64,000 nucleotides of DNA from an uncultured Prevotellaceae bacterium (GCA_900316475.1 ONDA01000009.1:1-64000); one strand, 5' to 3'; counted from the stretch's first letter, positions 33,197 to 41,966 are shown. The notes: generated by a model from the letters alone, not told the origin. Made by a program: numbers and translations.

Positions 33197-35797
33197 TTAG
33201 CTGCGCGTGATTTGCAGTCCGCTCTTCGACAGCGTCATATCCACGAAACGCGCATTGGGATGGCGACGGTTCTCGTTGAGGATAGTCTTGACGCGGGCGG
33301 CAGCCTCCGGGTCTTTAGCAATCAGGTAGAGATAGCCGCCACCGCCAGCGCCAGGCAGTTTGTAGCCTAAGCAGAGGTCGTCGACGAGGTCGGTCATTGC
33401 CTTGACGTCTGGCGGATTGGTGCCACTGTCGAGCAGCTGGTTCTGCTCCCATGTCCGTCCGACGAGCCGTCCCATCTGTAAGAAGTCCTGCCGCAGTATG
33501 GCGTCATACATCTGCAGGGTGTGCTCCTTCATCTGTCGCAGCAGCTCCAGCTGGTCGTGCTCGTTGAGGAACATACGGCGCACGATCTCTGCCAATATCT
33601 GCTTGGCCGTCCGCGTGATACCTGTATAATATAAGAGGTGGCACTGTGCATACTCCGGCTGGGTATAGAGAGCGTCTGGCAACCAGTGAACCAGCGGGTT
33701 CTGGTCGAAGCCGCTCTTTGTCTGCAGCAGTTTGATGCCGCCAAGGATGCCCCCGAACTGGTCCTGCCAGCCACCGCCAGTGGTCAGCAGCTGTTCCAAC
33801 TGCAGCGTGCGATGGCCTATTTCGTTTTTGTCCCATCCCAGTCCGCAGAAGTCGCTCAGGGCTCCCAGCACCGTTGCTGCCAGGATACTCGACGTGCCCA
33901 GTCCGCTGCCTGCGGGGATGGCCGAGAGCAATGTCAGTTCGATGCCGCTGCCGAAGTCGCCTAACTGGGATTTGAGGTCAGAAGAGCCTGCAAAGCCTGC
34001 CAATACCAATGCCGCCTTGGGGATGGAGAAGGGCGAGCCCACCTTATTATATTCTTTCAGCTGTTCACAAGTCTCCACCACCTCGGAAGCGCCGAGGTCT
34101 ATGCTGCGTAGCTTGATATGCAGTTCGCGACAGGGCTTGACATAGACCTGCAAGGGCGGTTGTCCATTCAGTTCGATAGCCAAATTAACGACATTGCCGC
34201 CCTCCATCAGACAGTAGGGAGGCGTGTCGGTCCAGCCTCCGGCAATATCGATGCGCACAGGCGAGCGTCCCCAGACGATCTGGTCGTCACAGACCGACTT
34301 CCGCGGCACAGAAGAGGCAGCAGCGTCGACAGACGTCAGCCTGTCGCGAAGCAGTCCAAAAGCACGGGTGCTGTCGCCGCGGAACATGGCATCGTGGATG
34401 CGCGTCATCAGCGGTGCATCGGCAGGCAAGGGTGGCGGCAGGGGAATCTGTTCGCTCTTGAACCGCCTTGCCACATCGTTCAGGTCGAGCTGGTAGAAGA
34501 CGCTATGCTCCCAGTTGGCAGCCATCGCCGACAGATTCTCACGTTGGAACTCACGCCGCTGGGCAAACAGCCGTCGCAGGTCAGCCCGCTCTGCCAGGGC
34601 GTTGCTGTCAACAGGCTCGTCGATACGATAGCGGCGCACCTCGTAGTCGCCGTCACCGACGGGAGTGACGTCGATGCACTCGCCGGGGGCCAGACTAATG
34701 TTCCAGTCGTTGCGGGGCACGCCCGTGATGACGTGGTCGCGGGTCAGATGCCAGGAGGCCGGCACGTGGGAGTTCTCAATCCAGATATTCGCATTCTCCT
34801 CGGTGAGTTTCGTCTCGCAGACGGCATTCTGTATGAAGATGCTGGCATGGGGTTTGCGGTCCAAGTGCATTATCTCGCGCTGGTCGCTGACAAGATTCTG
34901 TACAGCGAGTGTCGACGATATCATCTCGCGCGACGTGCCGAAATGATAGAACTCCCCACCCGGCAGCGGCAGGATAGCCACACTCAAGGAGCGCAGCTCA
35001 GCATCGTCAATCGTGGGGTCGGTACCCAGTGAGCAGCCAAACTCACCGTACAAATCGTATGGAGTAATCACTCCCCTCCCTTCAGGGAGGGGTTGGGGGT
35101 GGGTCTGCTGGGGGTGGGTCTGCTGGGTGTGGGTCTGCTGACTCTTCTTCATCAGCATCTTCACCGCTCTGTCTGACAGCATCCACAAGCCGATGTCCGT
35201 CAGATAGTAGTGGTCGCGCTGCAACTCTTTCAGGGTCTGAACCGACGGCTTTTGGAGCATCTGCTTCAGCACCGTTGGCGACTGACGACTGCTGACGAAG
35301 ACGCCGTGGTGGGTGGCTGTCGCAGCAGGCAACCACAGACCGTAGCAGACGACGTCGGCATCAGGGACAGGCTGCAGGGGCTGCGTGGTGCGAATGAGGA
35401 CATCGCCGCTGACCACCATGGTATGGATATTGTCGGGAGCCATCGCCATCAGCCGACGGTAGAGGGGCAGCTGCAGGTCGAGCAACGTCTGGTCGAGACG
35501 CTGGCCACGCTCCCAACGGAATACGGGCACCGGCATGAGTACTTTTCCCTGCACGGCATAGGAAGGCAACCGACGGCTCTGTCCGCCGGCATGTATAAGG
35601 ATGCGCTTGTCCTGTGCCAGCCACTCGGCAAAGGGGGCCTCGCCACAGGCCTGCTGCAAGAGCCAAGCCGTGCCGCCGCCACTGCCTAAACGATGGCCAA
35701 TGGGGTCGCATGTACAGAAATAATCATCACGGCTCATTCCCGTGATATCATGGAAACAACCCACCAAATTAGGGGGTAAGGATAGTAATATTTTCAT
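33197..35797 (-). CDS. fkp: Bifunctional fucokinase / fucose-1-phosphate guanylyltransferase
   Basis: Turns imported L-fucose into GDP-fucose for capsule and glycoprotein fucosylation, as shown for Bacteroides FKP. The N-terminal ~430 residues are the pyrophosphorylase (RLGSGGGTAWLL nucleotide loop, ILIHAGGQSRRLPSYA, VVSGDVLI, LPLPGGEFYHFGTSREMI). The C-terminal ~350 residues are a GHMP kinase (VRIDIAGGWTDTPPYC, LSAIPAGSGLGTSSILAATV ~625, YKLPGAGGGGYLYLI). The total of 866 is shorter than the ~950 of Bacteroides. An in-frame low-complexity insert, QQTHTQQTHPQQTHPQPLPE, lies before PYDLYGEFG and is coded by a GC-rich palindrome plus CTGGGGGTGGGT repeats. Divergent from fucP. Confidence 0.93.
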   Translation of the reverse strand: MKILLSLPPNLVGCFHDITGMSRDDYFCTCDPIGHRLGSGGGTAWLLQQACGEAPFAEWLAQDKRILIHAGGQSRRLPSYAVQGKVLMPVPVFRWERGQRLDQTLLDLQLPLYRRLMAMAPDNIHTMVVSGDVLIRTTQPLQPVPDADVVCYGLWLPAATATHHGVFVSSRQSPTVLKQMLQKPSVQTLKELQRDHYYLTDIGLWMLSDRAVKMLMKKSQQTHTQQTHPQQTHPQPLPEGRGVITPYDLYGEFGCSLGTDPTIDDAELRSLSVAILPLPGGEFYHFGTSREMISSTLAVQNLVSDQREIMHLDRKPHASIFIQNAVCETKLTEENANIWIENSHVPASWHLTRDHVITGVPRNDWNISLAPGECIDVTPVGDGDYEVRRYRIDEPVDSNALAERADLRRLFAQRREFQRENLSAMAANWEHSVFYQLDLNDVARRFKSEQIPLPPPLPADAPLMTRIHDAMFRGDSTRAFGLLRDRLTSVDAAASSVPRKSVCDDQIVWGRSPVRIDIAGGWTDTPPYCLMEGGNVVNLAIELNGQPPLQVYVKPCRELHIKLRSIDLGASEVVETCEQLKEYNKVGSPFSIPKAALVLAGFAGSSDLKSQLGDFGSGIELTLLSAIPAGSGLGTSSILAATVLGALSDFCGLGWDKNEIGHRTLQLEQLLTTGGGWQDQFGGILGGIKLLQTKSGFDQNPLVHWLPDALYTQPEYAQCHLLYYTGITRTAKQILAEIVRRMFLNEHDQLELLRQMKEHTLQMYDAILRQDFLQMGRLVGRTWEQNQLLDSGTNPPDVKAMTDLVDDLCLGYKLPGAGGGGYLYLIAKDPEAAARVKTILNENRRHPNARFVDMTLSKSGLQITRS
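35066..35153. repeat. GC-rich palindrome and tandem repeats inside fkp
   Basis: CCCCTCCCTTCAGGGAGGGG (35073-35092) is a perfect 8-bp-arm hairpin. It is followed by three copies of a GGGTGGGTCTGCTG-like unit. The same palindrome family is found at 38418-38500, 47642-47662, 54971-54990 and 55060-55082. Confidence 0.8.
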
Positions 35798-35815
35798 ATT
35801 TTGTCGTTTTCTTTT

Positions 35816-35824
35816 GCAAAATTA
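35816..35824 (-). promoter_or_regulatory. -7 box of fkp
   Basis: TAATTTTGC on the minus strand, 19 bases before the fkp ATG at 35797. Confidence 0.5.
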
Positions 35825-35867
35825 CAAATTATTTTGCAAAAAATGTGCTTTTATCATTCTTTTTTAT

Positions 35868-35875
35868 TACTTTTG
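35868..35875 (+). promoter_or_regulatory. -7 box of fucP
   Basis: TACTTTTG on the plus strand, 30 bases before the chosen fucP ATG (35906). It supports that start over upstream in-frame ATGs, which lie before or at the promoter. Confidence 0.55.
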
Positions 35876-35905
35876 CCCTGCCTAATACTTACAAATACTG
35901 AAACA

Positions 35906-37234
35906 ATGAAATACCAAAAGTACGACCTTTTCGAAGAACTAAGCAGTAAACAGTTATTACTCTTTATACTTATAGCGTGCTGTTTCGCGCTATGGGGATT
36001 CTCTAACGACATGACCCCCATCGTGGCCAACACTTTCTCGAAGGTGTTCCTGATGAGCACCTTTGAGGGTAACATGGTGACTATGGCTAACCACTTCGGC
36101 TATCTTGTCATGGCCATCCCCGCAGCTATCTTTATCAGGAAATACAACTTCAAAGCCGGCGTGCTCTTGGGATTGGGTATCTACGCTACCGGTTCACTGC
36201 TTTTCCTGCCAGCCAAGTTCATCGGTCTGTTCTCGCCTTTCCTCTTCGCTTACTTTACGATGACCTGCGGACTGGCTCTGCTGGAGACCTGCTGTAACCC
36301 GATGGTCTACTGCATGGGCAGCGAAGCCAGCGGCATCAGGCGGCTGAACTTAGCACAGGCCATCAACGCCTTGGGTGCCGTTATTGGTATGTTCATCACG
36401 CGTAACGTGGTGCAGGACGGCATCAGTCCGCTGTCTACTGAGACTCGCATGAGTTTGCCGGTTACCCAGTTCGAAATTGTCAAGAATCACGACCTGACCG
36501 TACTCATACAGCCCTATATCCTTATCAGTGCCATTGCCATTATGTTGCTGGTAGTCATACGCCTGCAGCGCATAAACCTGTATAATGACACCAAGGACAC
36601 CACCAGCCTGCGTGAGGAGTTTTCCGAGCTTGCCAAAAACGAGAACTACCGTGAGGCCTTGATAGCTCAGTTCTTCTACGTTGGTGCACAGGTATGCTGC
36701 TGGGCTTATATCATCCAGTATGGCATGCGCATTTTCATGTCGGAAGGAATCATTGAGAAGAATGCCGAACTGCTGTCGCAGAAATATAACATCGCAGCCA
36801 TCATAGCGTTTGCTGTCTTCCGATTCATCTGCGCATGGCTGCTCAAGATATTCCGAGCCGGACGTCTGCTGTCGGTCATGGCCATTACTGGCAGCGTGCT
36901 CCTCTGCGGCGTCATACTGTTCACCGACCGCAACGGTCTCTACTGCCTCATTGCCGCCAGCGCCTGTATGTCACTCATGTTCCCCACCATCTATGGTATG
37001 GGATTACGCGGCATGGGCAAGAATGTCAAACTGGCCAGTGCCGGTATGACAATGGCTGTCTCTGGCGGTGCCATCTTCCCCGCTATTCAGGCTGCCATTA
37101 TTGACACCCACATCACGCTGTTAGGTCTGTCTTCAGTCAACCTGTCATTCATCATACCACTGATCTGCTTTGCCGTCGTGGCCATTTTCGGTCACAGAGG
37201 CTATGTCAGGCATCACATTTTGAACGCCGTCTGA
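35906..37234 (+). CDS. fucP: L-fucose:H+ symporter family MFS transporter (FucP-like)
   Basis: A 442-residue, ~12-helix sugar permease. FHS/FucP family features: ALWGFSNDMTPIVANTFSKV in helix 1, MANHFGYLVMAIPAAIFIRK, YNFKAGVLLGLGIYATGSLLF, LALLETCCNPMVYCMG, and RLNLAQAINALGAVIGMF. It probably imports L-fucose to feed FKP, encoded divergently. The start MKYQKYDLFEELSS is chosen from the promoter position. Its 3' end overlaps the end of the convergent YfhO gene by 29 bases. Confidence 0.9.
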   Translation: MKYQKYDLFEELSSKQLLLFILIACCFALWGFSNDMTPIVANTFSKVFLMSTFEGNMVTMANHFGYLVMAIPAAIFIRKYNFKAGVLLGLGIYATGSLLFLPAKFIGLFSPFLFAYFTMTCGLALLETCCNPMVYCMGSEASGIRRLNLAQAINALGAVIGMFITRNVVQDGISPLSTETRMSLPVTQFEIVKNHDLTVLIQPYILISAIAIMLLVVIRLQRINLYNDTKDTTSLREEFSELAKNENYREALIAQFFYVGAQVCCWAYIIQYGMRIFMSEGIIEKNAELLSQKYNIAAIIAFAVFRFICAWLLKIFRAGRLLSVMAITGSVLLCGVILFTDRNGLYCLIAASACMSLMFPTIYGMGLRGMGKNVKLASAGMTMAVSGGAIFPAIQAAIIDTHITLLGLSSVNLSFIIPLICFAVVAIFGHRGYVRHHILNAV

Positions 37235-39767
37235 CCGACAGCACCACAGCTAAGACTATCAGCAACAAGAGCAAGCCTAATGAGACGTAGGCTATTGTCT
37301 CCGTGGTATCTATCGACTTGGGGAAGAAGGCCAGTTCCACCTGATGGCGCCCAGGGCCGACAGTCAGTGCACGCAACACGTAGTCGACACGTCCCAACTC
37401 TGCCGGCTCACCGTCGATGGTAGCCGTCCAGCCAGGATAATAGATTTCCGAGAACACCACTACCCCACCCTTGGCCGACGTCACGTCATAAGTCAAGCGG
37501 TTTGGCTCGTAAGCCGTCAGCGTCACCACAGCGGCAGAGTCGGCAACAGTCTCGGCAACGGCCTTCAGCTGCTCGCCGAACTTCTTGTCGGCAACAGCCT
37601 CATGGCGCAGGTCGAGCTGGGCAATGGCATCCAGTTCCTCATTGGCATTATCCACCAACTGCACGCGGTCGACGAACCATGCATTGCCGTAGGCATAAGG
37701 ATTAGCTACAGGCACGGTCTTACCCGACTGCAAAGGAAGTATAAAGTAGCGGGTGTTGAGCATATTCAGCACCGGATAGAGGCTGTCGCCCTTTACCTGC
37801 GTCATATCGCCGGCAGCATCGGCCACAGCCTGGAACGCCTGCTGCATCTCTGGTGCGATATAGGCTTCTATCAGTTCCTGATAACGGCGCAACTTGGCAG
37901 CGTGGTAGCCGCCGATGCTCTTATGATAATAGGATGTCTCGTTCTCGTTGAACGTGTTCGACGCCAAGTTCAACACACGGTAGTCGAGCGTCTTGTCGGC
38001 CAGGATGATCTCGTCGGTCTCCGTCTTCGGCTGAGCCATCTCGCGCTCGGCCTTCGGTACGAACATCTCGTCGTTGAGGTAGCGCTTGTTCACCTGCCAC
38101 AAGTCGAAGAGGCAGAGAGCCACCAACACGGCTGTCATCACCTCTACGCGCAACTTCTTGGCACGATATAACAGCAGGCAGAGCGTGCCGATGACGATGA
38201 TGAAGAACGAACGCCAGGCGTCGCTGGTGAACATCGCCCGACGCATCTCCGACAGGTTTGCCAACAGCGGCTGAAGCTGGTCGGCAGGAATCTGCGACAT
38301 CGCCTGCATCTCTGCCGACGAAACGTAATTGCCAAAGAACACGTCGGGCATCACGGCAAACAGCAGGGCAACGCCGCCCGTCAAGGCAAAGGCAATCCAA
38401 AGACTCGCCCACGGCCTGTCATGGAGGGGCGTAGACTGTTTCTTCCCTTGAGTGTTACCACTCTCCTCCTTCACAGGGAGGGGTTGGGAGTAGGTCATAA
38501 TCCACTCCTTCAGCGCCAACATGGCCAGCAGGGGGATGGTGAACTCGGCAATGACCAGGATGGAGGCCACGGTACGGAACTTGGCATACATCGGCACATA
38601 GTCGAGGAAGAAGTCGGTAAAGCCCATGAAGTTCTTACCCCACGACAGCAGGATGCTCAGCACCGTAGCAGCGAGCAACGCCCACTTCATCGGTCCCTTG
38701 ACGATGAACAGGCCCAAGACAAACAGGAAAAGCACAAAGGCGCCCACGTAGACAGGGCCCTGCGTGCCGGGCTGCTCGCCCCAGTACTGTCCCAACTGCT
38801 GATAGATACCAATGTAGTTGTTGTCAGCATGAGCCATAGCCGTCTTATTGGCAGCCAACGGCTGCGAAGCACCACCCTTCGTATTGGGCACAAGCAGCGT
38901 CCACGTCTCGCCGATGCCATACGACCACTGTGTGATGTAGTCGCGCTCCAATCCGCTATTGGTCTGGTTGCCCGTGTCGGCCTTCACCAATTCGCTCTTT
39001 CCGCGCATCGACTCCTGACCATACTGCCATGTGTGGTAGAGATTCGACAGATTGACCAGCACACCTAACAGACCGCCAACGATACAGGCAGCCGTAGCCT
39101 TCAGCCAGTGTACATAGCGCTTCTCGCGTATGGCCTCCACCAAATAGGCCAACCCCATAAAGAGTATGATAAACAGATAGTAGTAGGTCATCTGTACGTG
39201 GTTGGCAAACACTTCGAAGGCGGCAAAGATGCCCGTCAGGACCAGTCCCCACAGATACTTTCCACGATAGGCCAGCACCACACCCGCTATCATCGGCGGC
39301 AGGTAGGCCAATGCCCACACCTTCCAGATGTGGCCGGCAGCGATGATAATCAGGAAATACGTGGAGAAAGCCCACATCACCGAACCTAACGCCGCCAGAT
39401 ACCAGCGGAAGTCGAAGGCACGCAGCAGGATATAGAAGCCAAGCAGGTAGGCAAAGACATACCACACGTTCTCCGGCAACCAGAGGTGGTAGGCACTGAT
39501 GGCCGTGCTCAGTGTGTCGCTACTCTTGTACGATGGTGCCATCTGGTAGGTCGGCATACCTGAGAACAGCGCGTTCGTCCAGCGTGTACGCTCACCTGTA
39601 CGCTGCTGATACTCAGCCTGTTCCTGACCGGAACCGCGTCCTGCCGACGAGTCGTGACGGTAGAGAATACGTCCCTCGATGTCGGCGGGAAAGAAATAGG
39701 CAAATGCCACAACGACAAACAATAACACTACCACGATGTCGGGTAGCCACTTCTTCAATATGGTCAT
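37206..39767 (-). CDS. YfhO family multi-spanning membrane protein
   Basis: About 853 residues with N-terminal helix LPDIVVVLLFVVVAFAYFFP, a first large loop typical of the family (GRILYRHDSSAGRGSGQEQA, WTNALFSGMPTYQMAP), and roughly a dozen helices. A soluble domain follows (RYQELIEAYIAPEMQQAFQA, LNTRYFILPL, YYPGWTATIDGEPAELGRVD), and a last helix near the C-terminus. The family is linked to glycosylation of lipoteichoic-type polymers in Firmicutes; in Bacteroidetes the role is unclear. Start at MTILKKWLPD (39767) because the longer frame runs through the divergent mtnN gene. An in-frame segment SQPLPVKEESGNTQGKKQST between helices is repeat-derived (38418-38500). Confidence 0.85.
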   Translation of the reverse strand: MTILKKWLPDIVVVLLFVVVAFAYFFPADIEGRILYRHDSSAGRGSGQEQAEYQQRTGERTRWTNALFSGMPTYQMAPSYKSSDTLSTAISAYHLWLPENVWYVFAYLLGFYILLRAFDFRWYLAALGSVMWAFSTYFLIIIAAGHIWKVWALAYLPPMIAGVVLAYRGKYLWGLVLTGIFAAFEVFANHVQMTYYYLFIILFMGLAYLVEAIREKRYVHWLKATAACIVGGLLGVLVNLSNLYHTWQYGQESMRGKSELVKADTGNQTNSGLERDYITQWSYGIGETWTLLVPNTKGGASQPLAANKTAMAHADNNYIGIYQQLGQYWGEQPGTQGPVYVGAFVLFLFVLGLFIVKGPMKWALLAATVLSILLSWGKNFMGFTDFFLDYVPMYAKFRTVASILVIAEFTIPLLAMLALKEWIMTYSQPLPVKEESGNTQGKKQSTPLHDRPWASLWIAFALTGGVALLFAVMPDVFFGNYVSSAEMQAMSQIPADQLQPLLANLSEMRRAMFTSDAWRSFFIIVIGTLCLLLYRAKKLRVEVMTAVLVALCLFDLWQVNKRYLNDEMFVPKAEREMAQPKTETDEIILADKTLDYRVLNLASNTFNENETSYYHKSIGGYHAAKLRRYQELIEAYIAPEMQQAFQAVADAAGDMTQVKGDSLYPVLNMLNTRYFILPLQSGKTVPVANPYAYGNAWFVDRVQLVDNANEELDAIAQLDLRHEAVADKKFGEQLKAVAETVADSAAVVTLTAYEPNRLTYDVTSAKGGVVVFSEIYYPGWTATIDGEPAELGRVDYVLRALTVGPGRHQVELAFFPKSIDTTETIAYVSLGLLLLLIVLAVVLSVRRRSKCDA
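38418..38500. repeat. GC-rich palindromic insert inside the YfhO gene
   Basis: CCTGTCATGGAGGGGCGTAG at the left and CTCCTCCTTCACAGGGAGGG with TTGGGAGTAGGT at the right are diverged copies of the CCCCTCCC/GGGAGGGG family, separated by ~25 bases. They code for a polar loop between membrane helices. Confidence 0.6.
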
Positions 39768-39794
39768 AACTTGCAAGTTTTTTTGTTTCTGCGT

Positions 39795-39803
39795 GCAAAG
39801 GTA
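39795..39803 (-). promoter_or_regulatory. -7 box of the YfhO gene
   Basis: TACCTTTGC on the minus strand, 28 bases before the ATG. With the mtnN box at 39817-39824 it forms an inverted repeat: GCAAAGGTAC, 11-base spacer, GTACCTTTG. Confidence 0.6.
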
Positions 39804-39816
39804 CAAAAATTTTTCG

Positions 39817-39824
39817 TACCTTTG
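39817..39824 (+). promoter_or_regulatory. -7 box of the mtnN-luxS operon
   Basis: TACCTTTG on the plus strand, 19 bases before the ATG at 39843, back-to-back with the YfhO promoter; each promoter's -33 region lies across the other's -7 box. Confidence 0.6.
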
Positions 39825-39842
39825 TAGCCAAAACCACAGAAA

Positions 39843-40493
39843 ATGATGAAAATAGGAATTATAGTAGCTATGGACAAGGAGTTGCAGCAGCTGCAGCAGC
39901 TCTTTACCGACGGTTCGGTGCGCGTCGAGAAATGCGGCATCGGCAAGGTGAACGCCGCCCTCGGCGCACAGCGTATGATCAATGAGTTCCAGCCCGACGT
40001 CATCATCTCCAGCGGCTGCGCCGGCGGCAACGGCGACGACATCAACATACAGGACGTCGTCGTCAGTGCGGAACTGACGTACCATGACGTCTACTGCGGT
40101 AAAGCAATCGACGACACCACCATCTACGGACAGGTGCAGGGGCTGCCAGCACGCTACCAAGCCGACTCATGGCTGTTGGAGAAAGCCAAAAGTCTGGATT
40201 GCGGCGTGAAGATACACCCAGGACTGATTGTCACCGGCGACTGGTTTGTAGACTCCCGCGACAAGATGCGCGAGATAGTAGGTCACTTCCCCGAGGCCAA
40301 GGCCGTCGACATGGAGTCGTGCGCCATCGCGCAGACCTGCTATATAAATAAGGTGAAGTTCATCTCCTTCCGCGTCGTCAGCGACATCCCCCTGCGCGAC
40401 ATCGACGCCTCGCAGTATCACAACTTCTGGGACACCATTGCAGCTAACTCATTCCAAGTCACCAAAACATTCGTAGAATCACTATGGAAGTAA
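39843..40493 (+). CDS. mtnN: 5'-methylthioadenosine/S-adenosylhomocysteine nucleosidase
   Basis: Hydrolyses S-adenosylhomocysteine and methylthioadenosine to remove adenine, the step before LuxS. 216 residues. The PNP/UDP fold is visible: MKIGIIVAMDKELQQL, then KCGIGKVNAALGAQRMI, DVIISSGCAGG, and the substrate-site AKAVDMESCAIAQTCY and FRVVSDI. The second Met is an alternative start. Its last 10 bases overlap luxS, indicating translational coupling. Confidence 0.93.
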   Translation: MMKIGIIVAMDKELQQLQQLFTDGSVRVEKCGIGKVNAALGAQRMINEFQPDVIISSGCAGGNGDDINIQDVVVSAELTYHDVYCGKAIDDTTIYGQVQGLPARYQADSWLLEKAKSLDCGVKIHPGLIVTGDWFVDSRDKMREIVGHFPEAKAVDMESCAIAQTCYINKVKFISFRVVSDIPLRDIDASQYHNFWDTIAANSFQVTKTFVESLWK

Positions 40494-40978
40494 TACAGAG
40501 TTTTACCATCGACCACACACACTTGAAGCCAGGCATCTACGTCTCGCGCGAAGACAAAGGGTTCACCACCTACGACCTGCGCATCACCGAACCCAACAAG
40601 GAACCTGCCGTAGCCCCAGCTGCCATACACAGTCTGGAGCATCTGATGGCTACATGGTTTCGCAACAGCCGTGTCAAGGACGACGTCGTCTACGTCGGAC
40701 CAATGGGATGTCTGACAGGTATGTATATCATCATGACAGGCACCTATACCGTCGAAGATATGCGCCAGCTGACCATCGAGTGTCTGGAATGGATACTCAC
40801 CCAGACGGAGGTGCCGGCCACGCAACCGGAATCGTGCGGCAACTACCTGCTCCACGACCTACCTATGTGCAAGTGGGAGAGCGCCCGCTACCTCGACCGT
40901 CTGCAGCACAATTTCCACAGCGAGTACACCAAGCTACAGGTCACCCTCGACGACGGAAAAATCTTTGCCGACGCATAA
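40484..40978 (+). CDS. luxS: S-ribosylhomocysteine lyase LuxS
   Basis: Cleaves S-ribosylhomocysteine to homocysteine and DPD, the precursor of autoinducer-2. 164 residues. The metal site is complete: HSLEHLMATWFRN gives the HxxEH pair and ESCGNYLLHDL the Cys ligand. The start FTIDHTHLKPGIYVSR matches family N-termini, and GPMGCLTGMYIIMTG holds the catalytic Cys. Together with mtnN it completes the activated methyl cycle and would produce AI-2. Confidence 0.96.
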   Translation: MEVIQSFTIDHTHLKPGIYVSREDKGFTTYDLRITEPNKEPAVAPAAIHSLEHLMATWFRNSRVKDDVVYVGPMGCLTGMYIIMTGTYTVEDMRQLTIECLEWILTQTEVPATQPESCGNYLLHDLPMCKWESARYLDRLQHNFHSEYTKLQVTLDDGKIFADA

Positions 40979-41013
40979 AATAGGGTTCATTCAGCTTCAG
41001 CCATACCTGCTCA

Positions 41014-41029
41014 AGTATTTAAAAATACT
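41014..41029. terminator. AT-rich hairpin between luxS and the convergent nuclease gene
   Basis: AGTATTTAAAAATACT is a perfect 7-bp stem with a 2-base loop in the 52-bp gap between two convergent genes. It lacks GC content, so it is a weak bidirectional terminator at best. Confidence 0.35.
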
Positions 41030-41030
41030 G

Positions 41031-41945
41031 TTATAAACCATTGACGGTCTCGGTAGTGAGTCCTGTGGCCTCGGCAATCTGATCAATGGTCATCACATTC
41101 ATGGACTTCAGCTTGCGAGCCGTATCGAGCTTACCTTGCTCAATGCCCTCAGCACGACCCTCAGCACGACCCTCGGCACGACCCTCAGCACGACCCTCAG
41201 CACGCCCCTCAGCAAGTCCTTGCTTATAGCCGTGACGAATGGCACCGCGCTCGTTGTACACAGCATCCCAGTAGTACTCGTAGGCTCTCAGTTCCGCTTC
41301 GTTATAGGCCGACTTCTCCAGTATCTTCAGCGCCTTGCTGGTGTCGGGATTCTCTAACAGTTCGGCGGGAATCTCGTCGGTGTCACGGTCAATCTCAGTG
41401 AGGAAGCGTAGCCACAATACGGCCATCTTGCGCTCCTTGATGGTCTGCGGCTTAAACTTCGGCAGTTCGACGAACACGAAGCGCAGCCCCTCGATGATGC
41501 GGTCACTGTGCTCCACATTCACGATGGCATAGTCATGGTAGAACTCGTCGGGGCCGGCATCGAAACCAACATCGTTGATGAGGTTCAGCGCATAGACGGG
41601 CTGTAACAGCGAGTAGTCCTCGCTCGTGCCGAGCTGCTTCACCACGGCCTTAGCTGCGTTGAGAATGACACGCTGCTGGAACTCGTTGTTCCAGTTCATC
41701 TGCATCTCAACGATAAAATGACGACCGCCCGTCTCACGGCAGCGCACGTCGACGATACTGTTCTTCTTCCCAGGGTTCTCGGGAACCATCTCAGGTGTGA
41801 GGTATTCCACATGCTCAATCCGCTTCCCCTCGTCAAGGGGCAGCAGGGCGTTGAGCAGGCTCATCACCAGGTCGGGATGCTCGCCGAATACTTTCTTGAA
41901 GGTCAGGTCGGCCTTCGGATTCAGGTATTTGCCTTTCATTTCCAT
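41031..41945 (-). CDS. Rpn family PD-(D/E)XK nuclease / transposase-like protein
   Basis: A 304-residue protein of the Rpn (recombination-promoting nuclease, PDDEXK_2) family. The N-terminal PKADLTFKKVFGEHPDLVMS is the family opening. The nuclease core is SIVDVRCRETGGRHFIVEMQ (Asp then E-x-Q in place of E-x-K, usual for this family). The C-terminal part holds six tandem AEGR units (DNA repeat of 12 bases, 41149-41215) before GIEQGKLDTARKLK. The repeats keep frame, so copy-number change would alter linker length only. Family members act as DNA endonucleases in E. coli; here the role (defence or recombination) is inferred. Confidence 0.88.
   Translation of the reverse strand: MEMKGKYLNPKADLTFKKVFGEHPDLVMSLLNALLPLDEGKRIEHVEYLTPEMVPENPGKKNSIVDVRCRETGGRHFIVEMQMNWNNEFQQRVILNAAKAVVKQLGTSEDYSLLQPVYALNLINDVGFDAGPDEFYHDYAIVNVEHSDRIIEGLRFVFVELPKFKPQTIKERKMAVLWLRFLTEIDRDTDEIPAELLENPDTSKALKILEKSAYNEAELRAYEYYWDAVYNERGAIRHGYKQGLAEGRAEGRAEGRAEGRAEGRAEGIEQGKLDTARKLKSMNVMTIDQIAEATGLTTETVNGL
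41149..41215. repeat. 12-bp tandem repeat in the Rpn gene
   Basis: Six near-identical GCACGACCCTCA units encode AEGR repeats on the minus strand. Confidence 0.9.
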
Positions 41946-41966
41946 CAGATTTTGCTATTCTATTGT

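Noticed and set aside
32602-33200. Several overlapping open frames coding Cys/Ser/Val-rich repetitive proteins
   Set aside because: They exist because the ~25-bp repeat lacks stop triplets in several frames; all frames and both arms read open, there is no ribosome-binding site, and no family is matched.
35801-35905. Longer N-terminus for FucP with a hydrophobic stretch
   Set aside because: It starts upstream of the TACTTTTG promoter box at 35868; the 35906 ATG follows the promoter and gives the normal family start.
39768-40160. N-terminal extension of the YfhO protein
   Set aside because: The extended frame runs through the divergent mtnN gene and upstream of the promoter; MTILKKWLPD at 39767 fits the family and the promoter.
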